A stretch of 64,000 bases of DNA from Planctomycetales bacterium (GTDB lineage Bacteria; Planctomycetota; SZUA-567). This document shows positions 17,928 to 26,466 of this stretch, piece by piece; position 1 is the stretch's first letter, and each line of letters begins with the position of its first letter. The DNA is taken from the NCBI GenBank assembly GCA_025997475.1, contig BNUQ01000006.1:1-64000 (forward strand). The letters are read 5' to 3'. Position numbers and translations under genes: made by a program. Under the pieces are notes generated by a model that was not told the origin of the DNA, did no database searches, and saw nothing but the letters and a program-made list of their open reading frames with translations.

Positions 17928-18551
17928 AAAGCCGCCGCGTGAAAAACCGATATCGCGCAATTCTTTGTCCATATCGGCAAGATTTTGTTTGAAGTATTGC
18001 TTAATTTGCGGCTCATAATTTTTAGCGATTTCGCGATGTTTTTCTTTCGCGAGGCGCAACGTTTTATTGCCGAGTTCAATCATTGCGTCGTATCCGGCTT
18101 TAACGTTTTCGGGTTGTCCGACCGAACATTCTTTCATCAGTTCGATGAATGAATTGATTTGCGTTATACCGCGATTTTTGGGCAAAACGGCGTAATCATT
18201 TTTAGCGTCGGTCGTGTCGATGGTGCTTTTGATATAAGCGAAACCGTCTTTCACCATTTGTTTGGCTGTGCCAAGCAACGCCAAATAATTTTTCTGCACG
18301 GCGGCGACTTTTGCGCGGTCGTCATCAGTGGACATCAATTGTGTTTGACTGTTCAATACGCCATAACCAACGGCAATCAAACGCAAAAGGTTGTCGGAAT
18401 TGCCAGCAGTGAAATCTTTAAGCGATTTCGCAAATTCATCATTAGCGACTTTTAGTTCATCCGCCGCATTAGTGCTGTTTGCCTGACCAACACTAAAAAC
18501 GTTGTAGTCAATGGCATCCCACAATCTATTTTTGTTTTTTTTAGCAGTCAT
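17919..18551 (-). CDS. Uncharacterised helical protein
   Basis: 210 residues, unrecognised. Mostly helical and charged, no membrane span; SFIELMKECSVGQPENVKAG and LAKEKHREIAKNYEPQIKQY are notable segments, and the C-terminus is basic (GFSRGGFSR). Its start overlaps the stop of the upstream gene as ATGA (18548-18551), so the two are translationally coupled. It converges on traG with a nine-base overlap. Confidence 0.7.
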   Translation of the reverse strand: MTAKKNKNRLWDAIDYNVFSVGQANSTNAADELKVANDEFAKSLKDFTAGNSDNLLRLIAVGYGVLNSQTQLMSTDDDRAKVAAVQKNYLALLGTAKQMVKDGFAYIKSTIDTTDAKNDYAVLPKNRGITQINSFIELMKECSVGQPENVKAGYDAMIELGNKTLRLAKEKHREIAKNYEPQIKQYFKQNLADMDKELRDIGFSRGGFSR

Positions 18552-18916
18552 TTTTCTAACCAGTCCTTTCCGTATTTAATTTCAGTGGCGGTAAAATCGC
18601 CGTCATAATCAAGCACCCATTCTTTGCCGAAGAAATCTTTCATCCCTTTAATCCAATCGGGAAGCACCGGGCAAAGATGGTGTAAGGTTTCGTATTCTTC
18701 GCCATCGGTCAAAGTAATGGCTTTTTTCAACGCGCACATTTCGTTAAGGGTGAACGTTCGCGTCCGTCCTTGCAAATACGGTTTGTTACAATTAGTGTAG
18801 GCAAGCGCCTCCGGCGACAGATATTTTTTCACGGCGTTCTGCACAAGGGCTTCGATTTCTTCGGCGGTTAAATCCGGTGCTTCTTGTTCGCGATATGCTT
18901 CTGCGATGGCGGTCAT
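18548..18916 (-). CDS. Small acidic protein with (F/Y)GKxW motifs
   Basis: 122 residues, unrecognised. Acidic, with two motifs near the end, DFFGKEWVLDYDGDF and IKYGKDWLEK. The product of 22222-22608 has the same pair of motifs in the other order (KYGEGWLEQF, IFGKGWADE), so the two may be distant paralogues. The leader AAAGGAGAAAACAATG is shared with genes starting at 22608 and 30083, suggesting common translational setting. First gene of a two-gene operon. Confidence 0.7.
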   Translation of the reverse strand: MTAIAEAYREQEAPDLTAEEIEALVQNAVKKYLSPEALAYTNCNKPYLQGRTRTFTLNEMCALKKAITLTDGEEYETLHHLCPVLPDWIKGMKDFFGKEWVLDYDGDFTATEIKYGKDWLEK

Positions 18917-19033
18917 TGTTTTCTCCTTTCGTAACGGTTAAAAGCCGACGCGGGATTTTACGAAAACATCGCGTCCGCTCAATTTGAGAATAATTTTTAT
19001 CGTCAATTTCTGTAACGCGCAAAAAGACAAAAA

Positions 19034-19615
19034 ATGAGTAATTCAATCGTGCCGGTGGTGGCGACACGCGAAGCGGTGTCGCGCCCGGACAATTGCGCCG
19101 GTTACCGACGTTTTTTGATGCGCGTTCTCGGCGGCGTCGTCGCGGCGCTTCTCATTACTTTATGCGCATTCTACGTTTTCAATTGGCACACTAACAAGTC
19201 GCCGTCATTTCCGCGCGGGATTTACCGGTTGATTGAGCGTTCACCGGCGAGCGGCGAGTTGGTGTTTTTTGCGCCGCCCGACGCGGAGATTTTTCGCGAA
19301 GCACAAGTCCGCGGCTATTTCAAGCGCGGCGATTATTTGCTGAAAAAGTTAGTGGCAACGAGCGGCGACGTGGTAACGATTGACGCGACCGGCGTAACGG
19401 TGAACGGTCATCGCTTGCCCAACAGTCAGCCGCGAGCGTTCGACGGGGCGGGACGCCCGCTACAAGCCGCCGTGTTGCGCGATTATCGCCTCGCCGGTGG
19501 CGAAGTGCTGTTGATGTCCGACTACTCGCCGCAGTCGTGGGACGCGCGTTACTTCGGCGTTCAGAACGAAGCGGGCATCACCGGCGCGGCGCGTCCGGTC
19601 TGGCTGTGGGACTAA
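19034..19615 (+). CDS. traF: TraF-type conjugative signal peptidase (S26)
   Basis: 193 residues. One N-terminal membrane span (~27-50), then NKSPSFPRGIYRLIE with the catalytic Ser of the S26 family, and YLLKKLVATSGDVVTID with the Lys base. The end matches TraF of RP4: LMSDYSPQSWDARYFGVQ. In RP4 this enzyme processes and cyclises pilin (TrbC). No pilin gene is present here, in line with loss of the mating-pair genes. Catalytic domain faces the periplasm. Confidence 0.92.
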   Translation: MSNSIVPVVATREAVSRPDNCAGYRRFLMRVLGGVVAALLITLCAFYVFNWHTNKSPSFPRGIYRLIERSPASGELVFFAPPDAEIFREAQVRGYFKRGDYLLKKLVATSGDVVTIDATGVTVNGHRLPNSQPRAFDGAGRPLQAAVLRDYRLAGGEVLLMSDYSPQSWDARYFGVQNEAGITGAARPVWLWD

Positions 19616-19680
19616 AAATGTTTCTCACGCGGTTTCACAAGAAACGACGAATTGTTTTTTGCCGCTTACGTTTATTGGTT

Positions 19681-22116
19681 TCAGCGTGAAAAATCATTGC
19701 CGCGCAATTTTTCCGGTAGTTTCTCGGCGGCTTTTTCTTTTGGCGTCTGTTGAATGGCATTTTCCTTGACAATTGAGGATTCGTGCGATACATTACCGAG
19801 AGAGGAAATAACCGCTCCCACCTGATTTCGGAAACCGGAGAACTCTGGTGTGTAGTCATATTGAGCGCTCACCGTTCTTATGGCATCGGTTAATTCTTCT
19901 TGTTTGTCTCTAATCCCATATCCGGTGATTACAAACCGCTCGTCCACGCCGTTACGAGTTTTGCTGACGATGGCAATAACTCCGTTTTTCTCGAATCCGT
20001 ATTTGCCGTCACTTTTGACCAATTCTTTGTTCATCTTGCCATTCCTGGCGGCATCGGTCACAAGATAGAGTAGCGCGGTTATGTCGTTTTCTGACAGCCC
20101 ATCTTTGGTATGCCGACCCTCTATTATGTGTTTCAAGCCAAATCCGCCTTTGCCGGTTTTTCCCGCGTCAATAAAAATTTCGCCGATGGCGTCATTTTTT
20201 ACGGCGATACTTTTCCCCGTTTCCAAAACTTTGGCGAGAGAATTAAGCGTTGCCGGAGCGTTTAGCAGTTGGCGACGTTCTTCTTCCAACGCCTCATCCT
20301 TAAAGGTGATGTTGAGTTTTCCGGCGACCGCGGCGGCGACCATTTTGTCCTTAAATTCCTCGTCGCCTTTAACGTCTAATTTGTCGCCGAAACGCGACTG
20401 CGCCATTTTCAGAAACATTATCGCATTGTCTTGACTGAGGTCTTGCGTGGCGAAAAATTCGTCGCGCCGGTCGCGGATGACCTCGTTGCCGACGCGACAA
20501 ATGAGCGTCCCTTGCTTGGTTACGGTGTCGATTTTCGCCAATTCCTCGCGCAACCGCGCCACTTCTTTTTGCAAATTATCCGTCGCCGATTTTGCCAAAA
20601 TGCCGGACGCAATTTGCCGCTCAAACGTTTCGATGTTACGGCGCATATTCAGTTCATTTTCTTTTTGGCGTAGGTCGTCAAGTTGCTCGTTTAGCCGCTT
20701 CAGTTCCCATTTTGCCGATTCTTTGTCGCCGTCCTTTTGCAACAGTTCGATTTTGTCCTGCGTGTTTTTGATTTTGCGGTCGATTTCCTCGCGCTCGCCG
20801 CGCACAAAATTGGCGCGTTTCACCAACGCAAACGCGCGTTTGCGGAGCGATTGCAAAGCGTCTTCGTTGCCGTTTTTGGCTTGATTCTGCAACCATTCAA
20901 GATAACCGCCGACGTGATATTTTTCCCGCAACTCGGCGCGATATTTCGTGATTTCCGTCTGTAACGCCACCGTTCGCAAGCGCCGGTTTAATAGTCGATT
21001 GGTCTGTCCGCGCTCGCGTTGGTATTTCTCGTTGATTTGTCGAATTTCATCGGCGCGGAAAGCGTCGAGTTCTTCTTTCGCGGCGGCGTAAGCGGTTTTG
21101 GCGGCGGCAAACGTTTGCTGATATTGCGCAAACAGCCCGGCGTTCGGCGGGGTCTTGGTGTAGCGTTGCGGCGTCTTTTCTTTGGCGTCAACTTCTTTTT
21201 CCGCTCGCGCCACCGGCGCGACCTGCGGACTATCCGCTTGGAGCGGACTATCCGTTGTTGGGAGCGAATTATCTATCGTCGCCGGCGCGATAAACGCGCC
21301 GAGTTTTTTCTCGAATTTCGCCTTTGAAAATTCGCGGCTGATGGTGCTTGCTTTAACGGCGATGCCTTTATCCGCGTTGGTTTCCTGAAACACCAATCCG
21401 TTGCCGTGCAATTTGGCGGTCAAACCATTTTCCGCGCAAACGCGGTGCAGTTCGTCCCACGTCGTCGCCGCGGCGATTTTCTCCGCGCAATTGGTCTTAA
21501 TCCACGTCGCCAGAGTTTCAGCGCCGAAATGCTCGGCTTTGGCAATTTTGTTTTCGCTGGCAGTGATTGCCGGATTACCCGGACGCGCTTCGTGATTGGT
21601 CTGGGTAAAGCCCAAAGATTTTTCTAACGTCGCCGAGGTTTTCATCAACTTGTAATAGTCCTTTACCGGCGTGTTGATGGTCAGTTTTTTCGGGTGGATT
21701 TTGTTAATCGCGAGATGCAAGTGCAAACAATCGGTGTCGCGGTGAACGACGGCAAGCCGTTGGTGTTCGGCAAAGCCGAGCGACGCGCAGTAGGAACGTT
21801 CGATTTCTTGCAGGTTATCAATTGTCGGCTCTTCGCCGGGCGGGAATGAAATAACGAGGTGATACGTCTTGTCGTCTTTGGCGCGGGAGTTTTGCAGTTG
21901 CGTCATTTCCATCTCTTGCGCAATATCGTTGATTTCGTCGGCAATTTCAGTTTCGTCGCCGGTGATGAGGTCTTCGCCGGCAATCGCCGCGACGCAATTT
22001 CTCGCCCACATTTCGGCGACGCGCGACTGTTTGTTTTGTTTGTCGGTGAGGTAGTCCACCAACCGCCCGATACTGCTCTTGGCGGCGCTCTTCATCGTGA
22101 TGTGTTCGGCTATCAT
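19681..22116 (-). CDS. traI: MOBP relaxase (TraI-like) with C-terminal barnase/EndoU-type nuclease-like domain
   Basis: 811 residues from ATG 22116 (a TTG at 22128 is possible). Relaxase domain ~1-300: SIGRLVDYLTDKQNKQSRVA (motif with Tyr), ERSYCASLGFAEHQRLAVVH and the metal triad HRDTDCLHLHLAINKIHP. A long coiled-coil and RP4-TraI-like middle follows (~340-560). The last part (~650-780: GEIFIDAGKTGKGGFGLKHI, EGRHTKDGLSENDI, ERFVITGYGIRDKQ) resembles the DUF3519/Barnase-EndoU-ColicinE5-RelE nuclease-like domains of mobile-element polyvalent proteins. Nicks oriT and pilots DNA. The upstream region shares a repeat with the topoisomerase gene. Confidence 0.88.
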   Translation of the reverse strand: MIAEHITMKSAAKSSIGRLVDYLTDKQNKQSRVAEMWARNCVAAIAGEDLITGDETEIADEINDIAQEMEMTQLQNSRAKDDKTYHLVISFPPGEEPTIDNLQEIERSYCASLGFAEHQRLAVVHRDTDCLHLHLAINKIHPKKLTINTPVKDYYKLMKTSATLEKSLGFTQTNHEARPGNPAITASENKIAKAEHFGAETLATWIKTNCAEKIAAATTWDELHRVCAENGLTAKLHGNGLVFQETNADKGIAVKASTISREFSKAKFEKKLGAFIAPATIDNSLPTTDSPLQADSPQVAPVARAEKEVDAKEKTPQRYTKTPPNAGLFAQYQQTFAAAKTAYAAAKEELDAFRADEIRQINEKYQRERGQTNRLLNRRLRTVALQTEITKYRAELREKYHVGGYLEWLQNQAKNGNEDALQSLRKRAFALVKRANFVRGEREEIDRKIKNTQDKIELLQKDGDKESAKWELKRLNEQLDDLRQKENELNMRRNIETFERQIASGILAKSATDNLQKEVARLREELAKIDTVTKQGTLICRVGNEVIRDRRDEFFATQDLSQDNAIMFLKMAQSRFGDKLDVKGDEEFKDKMVAAAVAGKLNITFKDEALEEERRQLLNAPATLNSLAKVLETGKSIAVKNDAIGEIFIDAGKTGKGGFGLKHIIEGRHTKDGLSENDITALLYLVTDAARNGKMNKELVKSDGKYGFEKNGVIAIVSKTRNGVDERFVITGYGIRDKQEELTDAIRTVSAQYDYTPEFSGFRNQVGAVISSLGNVSHESSIVKENAIQQTPKEKAAEKLPEKLRGNDFSR

Positions 22117-22121
22117 TTTTA

Positions 22122-22168
22122 ACGCCAAAAGAAAAATGCCAAAAATTACCGCGACATTCCCGCGTCGC
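22122..22168 (-). promoter_or_regulatory. Relaxase upstream repeat element
   Basis: Box CTTTTGGCGT (22121-22133) plus a 26-base segment (22141-22167) identical, on this strand, to 9759-9785 upstream of the topoisomerase. In both cases the segment lies before a TTTCTTTTGGCGT box and the start codon. A third box with TTCTTTTGGCGTC precedes the gene starting at 22914. Confidence 0.6.
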
Positions 22169-22221
22169 GCTTCACCGGCGCGACTTCTTTTTTCACCGTT
22201 TTGGGCTCGGCGATTATTGCT

Positions 22222-22608
22222 TTACTTGTATGCAGGTTCATCTGCCCACCCTTTCCCAAAAATACGGTCTAAATAAGTTTCACCGGTAAATTGTTCAAGC
22301 CACCCCTCGCCATATTTTTCATCGGCAAGCGTCAGGTCGGCGCCGGTTGCAAGCAATGCGTCTTTGCCAAACATTTTCGCGTAAACATAAGCGCACCCCG
22401 CCGGTTCAGGGATTGGAGCGGTGAGTTCATCAAACGCTTTTGTATCGCCGCGTTCGAGAGCGGCATACGCGGCGTCTTGGCATTTGCGGAAAAAATCTCG
22501 GCGGATTTCGCCGATTTTACTGCGCGGATAAACGACCGGATTGTCATCGTCGTCGTCATCGTCGAACGTTGCCGGAAGTTCTCGCGGCGCGGTTAAAGTG
22601 GTAGGCAT
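22222..22608 (-). CDS. Small acidic protein with YGxxWL / FGKxW motifs
   Basis: 128 residues, unrecognised. Starts after CAAGGAGAAAACA. The N-terminus has a run of seven Asp (TFDDDDDDDNPVV), the middle carries AAYAALERGDTKAFDELTA, and the end KYGEGWLEQFTGETYLDRIF then GKGWADEPAYK. It shares motif type and leader with the gene at 18548-18916. A DNA mimic or accessory protein is possible but not shown. Confidence 0.65.
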   Translation of the reverse strand: MPTTLTAPRELPATFDDDDDDDNPVVYPRSKIGEIRRDFFRKCQDAAYAALERGDTKAFDELTAPIPEPAGCAYVYAKMFGKDALLATGADLTLADEKYGEGWLEQFTGETYLDRIFGKGWADEPAYK

Positions 22609-22689
22609 TGTTTTCTCCTTGTTCTAAAAGTGGTCAGAAATTACATCGGCATTTTACCCGTAACGCCGCGTCAATTCAATTTCATTCGT

Positions 22690-22914
22690 TTATTCCGTTG
22701 CGGGAAACAGCGGTGTTTCTTGCAGTAGCGCCGCGCGTTTGCGGTCTAACCGCACCAAGCCGGTGGCGACGAGTTGCCGGTGGCGGAGTTCGGTAAGATG
22801 TTCCGCCGCCCAACGTTTAATCGTAGAGCGGTCGGCGTCCGTGCCGCGCTTATACGCTTTTTCGACCAACACGCCGAACATAAAAATCTCGCCGTCGCGC
22901 TCTTTGTTTTTCAC
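22690..22914 (-). CDS. Small TraD/MobC-like accessory protein (tentative)
   Basis: 74 residues from a GTG. The segment GEIFMFGVLVEKAYKRGTD then ADRSTIKRWAAEHLTEL resembles the short helical TraD/MobC-like proteins of mobilization regions (pattern: hydrophobic GxLVEKA, then a short helical repeat). Its position between the relaxase and helicase genes fits. Two CTTTTGG boxes lie upstream (22929-22955). Assignment is weak. Confidence 0.5.
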   Translation of the reverse strand: MKNKERDGEIFMFGVLVEKAYKRGTDADRSTIKRWAAEHLTELRHRQLVATGLVRLDRKRAALLQETPLFPATE

Positions 22915-22953
22915 CGTTTTTTCCCGACGCCAAAAGAAAAATCACCAAAAGAA

Positions 22954-25900
22954 TTAGCGCGACGCACCGACCACTTTACCGCGTTCGATGATTTGGACGC
23001 GCGGGCGGCGCGGCGGCGCGGTTTGCTCGCTTGTTTGTTCGCAAGGAAGTCCCCATTTCTTGGCGAGTTCCTCGCTCGCGGCTTCGCGAATTGCCTTCGT
23101 CTGCTCGACAAATTCTTTTACCAACGGGTTAGGGTTTTCCACTTTGCCGTCAAGGTATTTCGTTACCGTCCACACGTCGCAAGCGTGGCGACATTCGTCA
23201 AGCGTCGGCGCTTCGCAATAAAACGGGTTGCCCTCATCATCGCGATGGGCAAATTGGTAGTATTCTTTCCCGTTCGCGTCGGTAACCAGTTGGTAGCGCT
23301 TTTCGCCAGCGGCTAAATCTTGCGGATTAAGCGGTGTGAACGCGGATTCCCGCGGCGGCAATCCCGGTTCTTGCTTCTTGTCGGCGGCGAGTAACTGTCG
23401 GTTCACGTCTGCAAGTTGGGCGGATTTTTCTTGCAATTCGGCTTCGTAGAAAAACGGTTTGTCGCGCGACGCCATCAAGTTCTTTATTTGATTTTGCTTG
23501 CTCTCGATGTTCTGTTTGATTTTCTCAATCGTTTCCGGGATGCGGTCAAGTTCGTTGTTGATACGGGTGATGTTTCCCGTCGCGCTCGTGCCGAGACCGA
23601 CGAAGTATTTGTTGTTACCGGTCAAACGAATCTGATACCCGCCACCGCCGAACATATCCGGGCTGAAAGACAGAGTCATTTTCAAGCCGCGATACTCGCC
23701 GAGCGGGATTTCACTGTGAACCGCCTTGCCGCTTTGGCAAGTTTGAATAATGCGTTCACCGGCGTCTTTCAACTCCTCTTTGAAATTGAATTTTTTACCG
23801 CCGATTTCTATCGGCGCGAAATTATCGACTATCGGCGGAATTTGCGCCAAGTCCTTTTCGCAATTCGCCAAAGTCCCGGTCAGTTTGTCGATTTCCGCGG
23901 GCAACGTTTTTTCAATCAGGGTTTTGTTGGCGCTCTTGCTTTTGATGTGGTGGGCGCGGAGCAAATTCAACTCCTTGACGCGCGTGTCGAGGCGCAATTG
24001 CTCAATCCGCAACGGATTGCCGCTCGCTATCGCGGAGATTTCCGCAAAGGTCATAGATTGCGCGTCCACGTCTTCCGCCGTGCGCGTCAGCCCTTTGCTA
24101 TTGAACACTTGGCTAATGAATTTCTGCTTCGTCGTCAGCAATTGATATTGATAGGCGTCGAACGTTTCTTGCGTGATGTAGTTGAAAATATGGATTTCGG
24201 GATTCAGATTTCCCGGACGGATAATCCGACCGTTGCGTTGAGTTAAGTCGGAAGGTCGCCACGGACAATCAATGTGGTGGACGGCGACAAGGCGGGTTTG
24301 CACGTTCGTTCCCGCCCCCATTTTCTCTGTCGAGCCGAGCAACACACGGATTTTGCCGGCATTGACTTGCTTGAATAACGCCTTTTTTTGCTCGTCGTTT
24401 TTCGCGTGGTGGATGTAGGCGATTTCCTTTTCGGGGATGCCGCTCGCGATGAGTTTGTCCCTGATGTCGTCATAGACGTTGAACGAGCCGTCCGTTTTCG
24501 GCGTGGACAAATCGCAAAACACCAATTGCGTCGGACGCTCAATTTCCGCGCCGGTCTTGTCGAACACTTTCTTTTTATACACGTCCACGACGTTCTTGAC
24601 GCAACTATTGATTTTGCCGTTCTCCTCGTCGGGGGCTAACGGTTCAATGAGCCGTTGGTCGAGCGCCATCCGCCGCGCGTCGGTGGAGATTTTCAACATA
24701 TTGTCTTCGGTGGGTTCAACCTCTCTTCGACTTACCGCGCCGGCACGCTCAACAATTGACTGCATTATTCTCACTTGCGTCTCGGAGCGGGTAATTTTTT
24801 CAAGGTGCGGGACGACTGCCGGCACGGGCAAGTTCAACTCTTCCGCCATCTTGATGTCGGTAAATTCGCGGCACAGCGTTATTAACTCCGGCAGGTTGTT
24901 AAATTTCGCAAAGCGCGTTCTTTGCTTAAATTGGTTGGCGACGGTAACTTCAAAGTCGGTGGTCATCTCGCCGAAAACCGCCGCCCAAGAATCGAAATGC
25001 GCCAAATCCATTTTTTCGATTTTCTCGCGATAAAGATATTTCATCATCACATAGAGTTCCGCCATCGAATTGCTGACCGGCGTCCCGGTCGCAAACACCA
25101 CGCCCTTGCTGTCGGTCGTTTCGTCGAGCCACCGGCATTTCATATAGAGGTCGTCGGCGCGTTGCGAGTTCGACATCGACAAATTCTTAATTTTGGTCTG
25201 TATGCCCAAATTCTTGAAATAATGCGCTTCGTCGATAAACAATTTGTCCACGCCGAGCAATTCAAAATCAATCGTCTCGTCGTTCTTTTTGTTCAGGGCG
25301 TCATTAAGTTTCTCCAATTTCGCTTTGAGGCGTTTAACAGCGTTCTGGATTTCCTTGACCGTGTGGCGGTCTTTGCCTCTGCCCAATTGGTTTTCCGCTT
25401 TGAGCGCGGATTCAAAATCGGCGAGTTCCCGGTTGAAGTGTTCTATCTGCCGTTCCGCCGACAGTTTCAATCTCTCCAATTGCGTGTGCCCCATAATCAC
25501 CGCGTCGTAGTTCTCTGCGTTGATGCGGGCGCAGAATTTCTTGCGATTGCTTTTTTCAAAGTCCCTCTCGGTGGCGACAAGAATGTTCGCGTCCGGGTAG
25601 AGACGTAAAAATTCTCCCGCCGTTTGTCCGACAAGATGTTTCGGCACGGCAATCAAACTTTTCCGGCACAAGCCAATTCGCTTGCTCTCCATTGCCCCCG
25701 CCACCATTGAGAATGTCTTGCCCGCGCCGACTTCGTGCGCGAGCAAGGTGTTGCCGCCGTAAATCACCCGCGCAATCGCGTTCAACTGGTGTGGCCGCAA
25801 CGTTACGTTCTCGCTCATTCCGCGGAACGTGATGTGTTCACCGTTAAATTCCCGGGGGCGAACGGCGTTGAATTTCTCGTTGTAAATTCGAGTCATTTCC

Positions 25901-26466
25901 TCGCGGGCGACGGCATTGGCGTCTTCATAGACCCATTCGGTAAAGGCGCGTTTAATTGCGTCTTGCTTGTCGCGCGCAACTTTGGTCGCCTGTTCATCGA
26001 CGACGGTTTTCTTTCCGTTCGGGTCGTTGGGGTCGGGTTTGCTGACGGTGACTTGTGATAGATTCAATGTCGCTTCAAGTATTTTGCAGGCGTCCATCCG
26101 TTCCGTGCCAAACTCGGACGAATTGTCTATTTGGCTCTTATTGTTGATTTCCCATTTACCTTTGACCGACCGTCCCTCGTATTCGGCAAAGATGTGCGCT
26201 CTGGGGTCGTTGCCGCGCCGATACGCCGGAATTTTGAAAGTGTCATAAATGAATTGATTAACGTGTTCGACCGGAATCCACGTCGCGCCTAATTGGATGG
26301 CGATGTCTTCGGCGGCTATGTCTTGTGGTTGCACTTTTTCCAACGCCGCCACGTTGGATTGGTATTTCGGTTCTTCTGCGGCGCGGGCTTTCGCGACCCG
26401 TAATTTGTGCCGCACGTTCCCGGACAAATACTCGTCGGCAGTTTCATATTGCGACAAACCGAATTT
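22954..26466 (-). CDS. SNF2-family helicase half of a giant polyvalent protein
   Basis: About 1,170 residues. Helicase lobe 1: LRPHQLNAIARVIYGGNTLL, AHEVGAGKTFSMVAG (Walker A) and LFIDEAHYFKN (DEAH box). Lobe 2: STEKMGAGTNVQTRLVAVHH then RPSDLTQRNGRIIRPGN (motifs V-VI). The C-terminal ~350 residues are coiled and basic. Translation of this half has no start of its own: the natural N-terminus is the methylase half, which reaches the same point in another frame. Removing one A from the A4 run at 26464-26467 joins RMRK directly to FGLSQYETADEYLSG. Such fusions occur in large conjugative elements and probably protect or remodel transferred DNA. Confidence 0.85.
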   Translation of the reverse strand, partial: KFGLSQYETADEYLSGNVRHKLRVAKARAAEEPKYQSNVAALEKVQPQDIAAEDIAIQLGATWIPVEHVNQFIYDTFKIPAYRRGNDPRAHIFAEYEGRSVKGKWEINNKSQIDNSSEFGTERMDACKILEATLNLSQVTVSKPDPNDPNGKKTVVDEQATKVARDKQDAIKRAFTEWVYEDANAVAREEMTRIYNEKFNAVRPREFNGEHITFRGMSENVTLRPHQLNAIARVIYGGNTLLAHEVGAGKTFSMVAGAMESKRIGLCRKSLIAVPKHLVGQTAGEFLRLYPDANILVATERDFEKSNRKKFCARINAENYDAVIMGHTQLERLKLSAERQIEHFNRELADFESALKAENQLGRGKDRHTVKEIQNAVKRLKAKLEKLNDALNKKNDETIDFELLGVDKLFIDEAHYFKNLGIQTKIKNLSMSNSQRADDLYMKCRWLDETTDSKGVVFATGTPVSNSMAELYVMMKYLYREKIEKMDLAHFDSWAAVFGEMTTDFEVTVANQFKQRTRFAKFNNLPELITLCREFTDIKMAEELNLPVPAVVPHLEKITRSETQVRIMQSIVERAGAVSRREVEPTEDNMLKISTDARRMALDQRLIEPLAPDEENGKINSCVKNVVDVYKKKVFDKTGAEIERPTQLVFCDLSTPKTDGSFNVYDDIRDKLIASGIPEKEIAYIHHAKNDEQKKALFKQVNAGKIRVLLGSTEKMGAGTNVQTRLVAVHHIDCPWRPSDLTQRNGRIIRPGNLNPEIHIFNYITQETFDAYQYQLLTTKQKFISQVFNSKGLTRTAEDVDAQSMTFAEISAIASGNPLRIEQLRLDTRVKELNLLRAHHIKSKSANKTLIEKTLPAEIDKLTGTLANCEKDLAQIPPIVDNFAPIEIGGKKFNFKEELKDAGERIIQTCQSGKAVHSEIPLGEYRGLKMTLSFSPDMFGGGGYQIRLTGNNKYFVGLGTSATGNITRINNELDRIPETIEKIKQNIESKQNQIKNLMASRDKPFFYEAELQEKSAQLADVNRQLLAADKKQEPGLPPRESAFTPLNPQDLAAGEKRYQLVTDANGKEYYQFAHRDDEGNPFYCEAPTLDECRHACDVWTVTKYLDGKVENPNPLVKEFVEQTKAIREAASEELAKKWGLPCEQTSEQTAPPRRPRVQIIERGKVVGASR

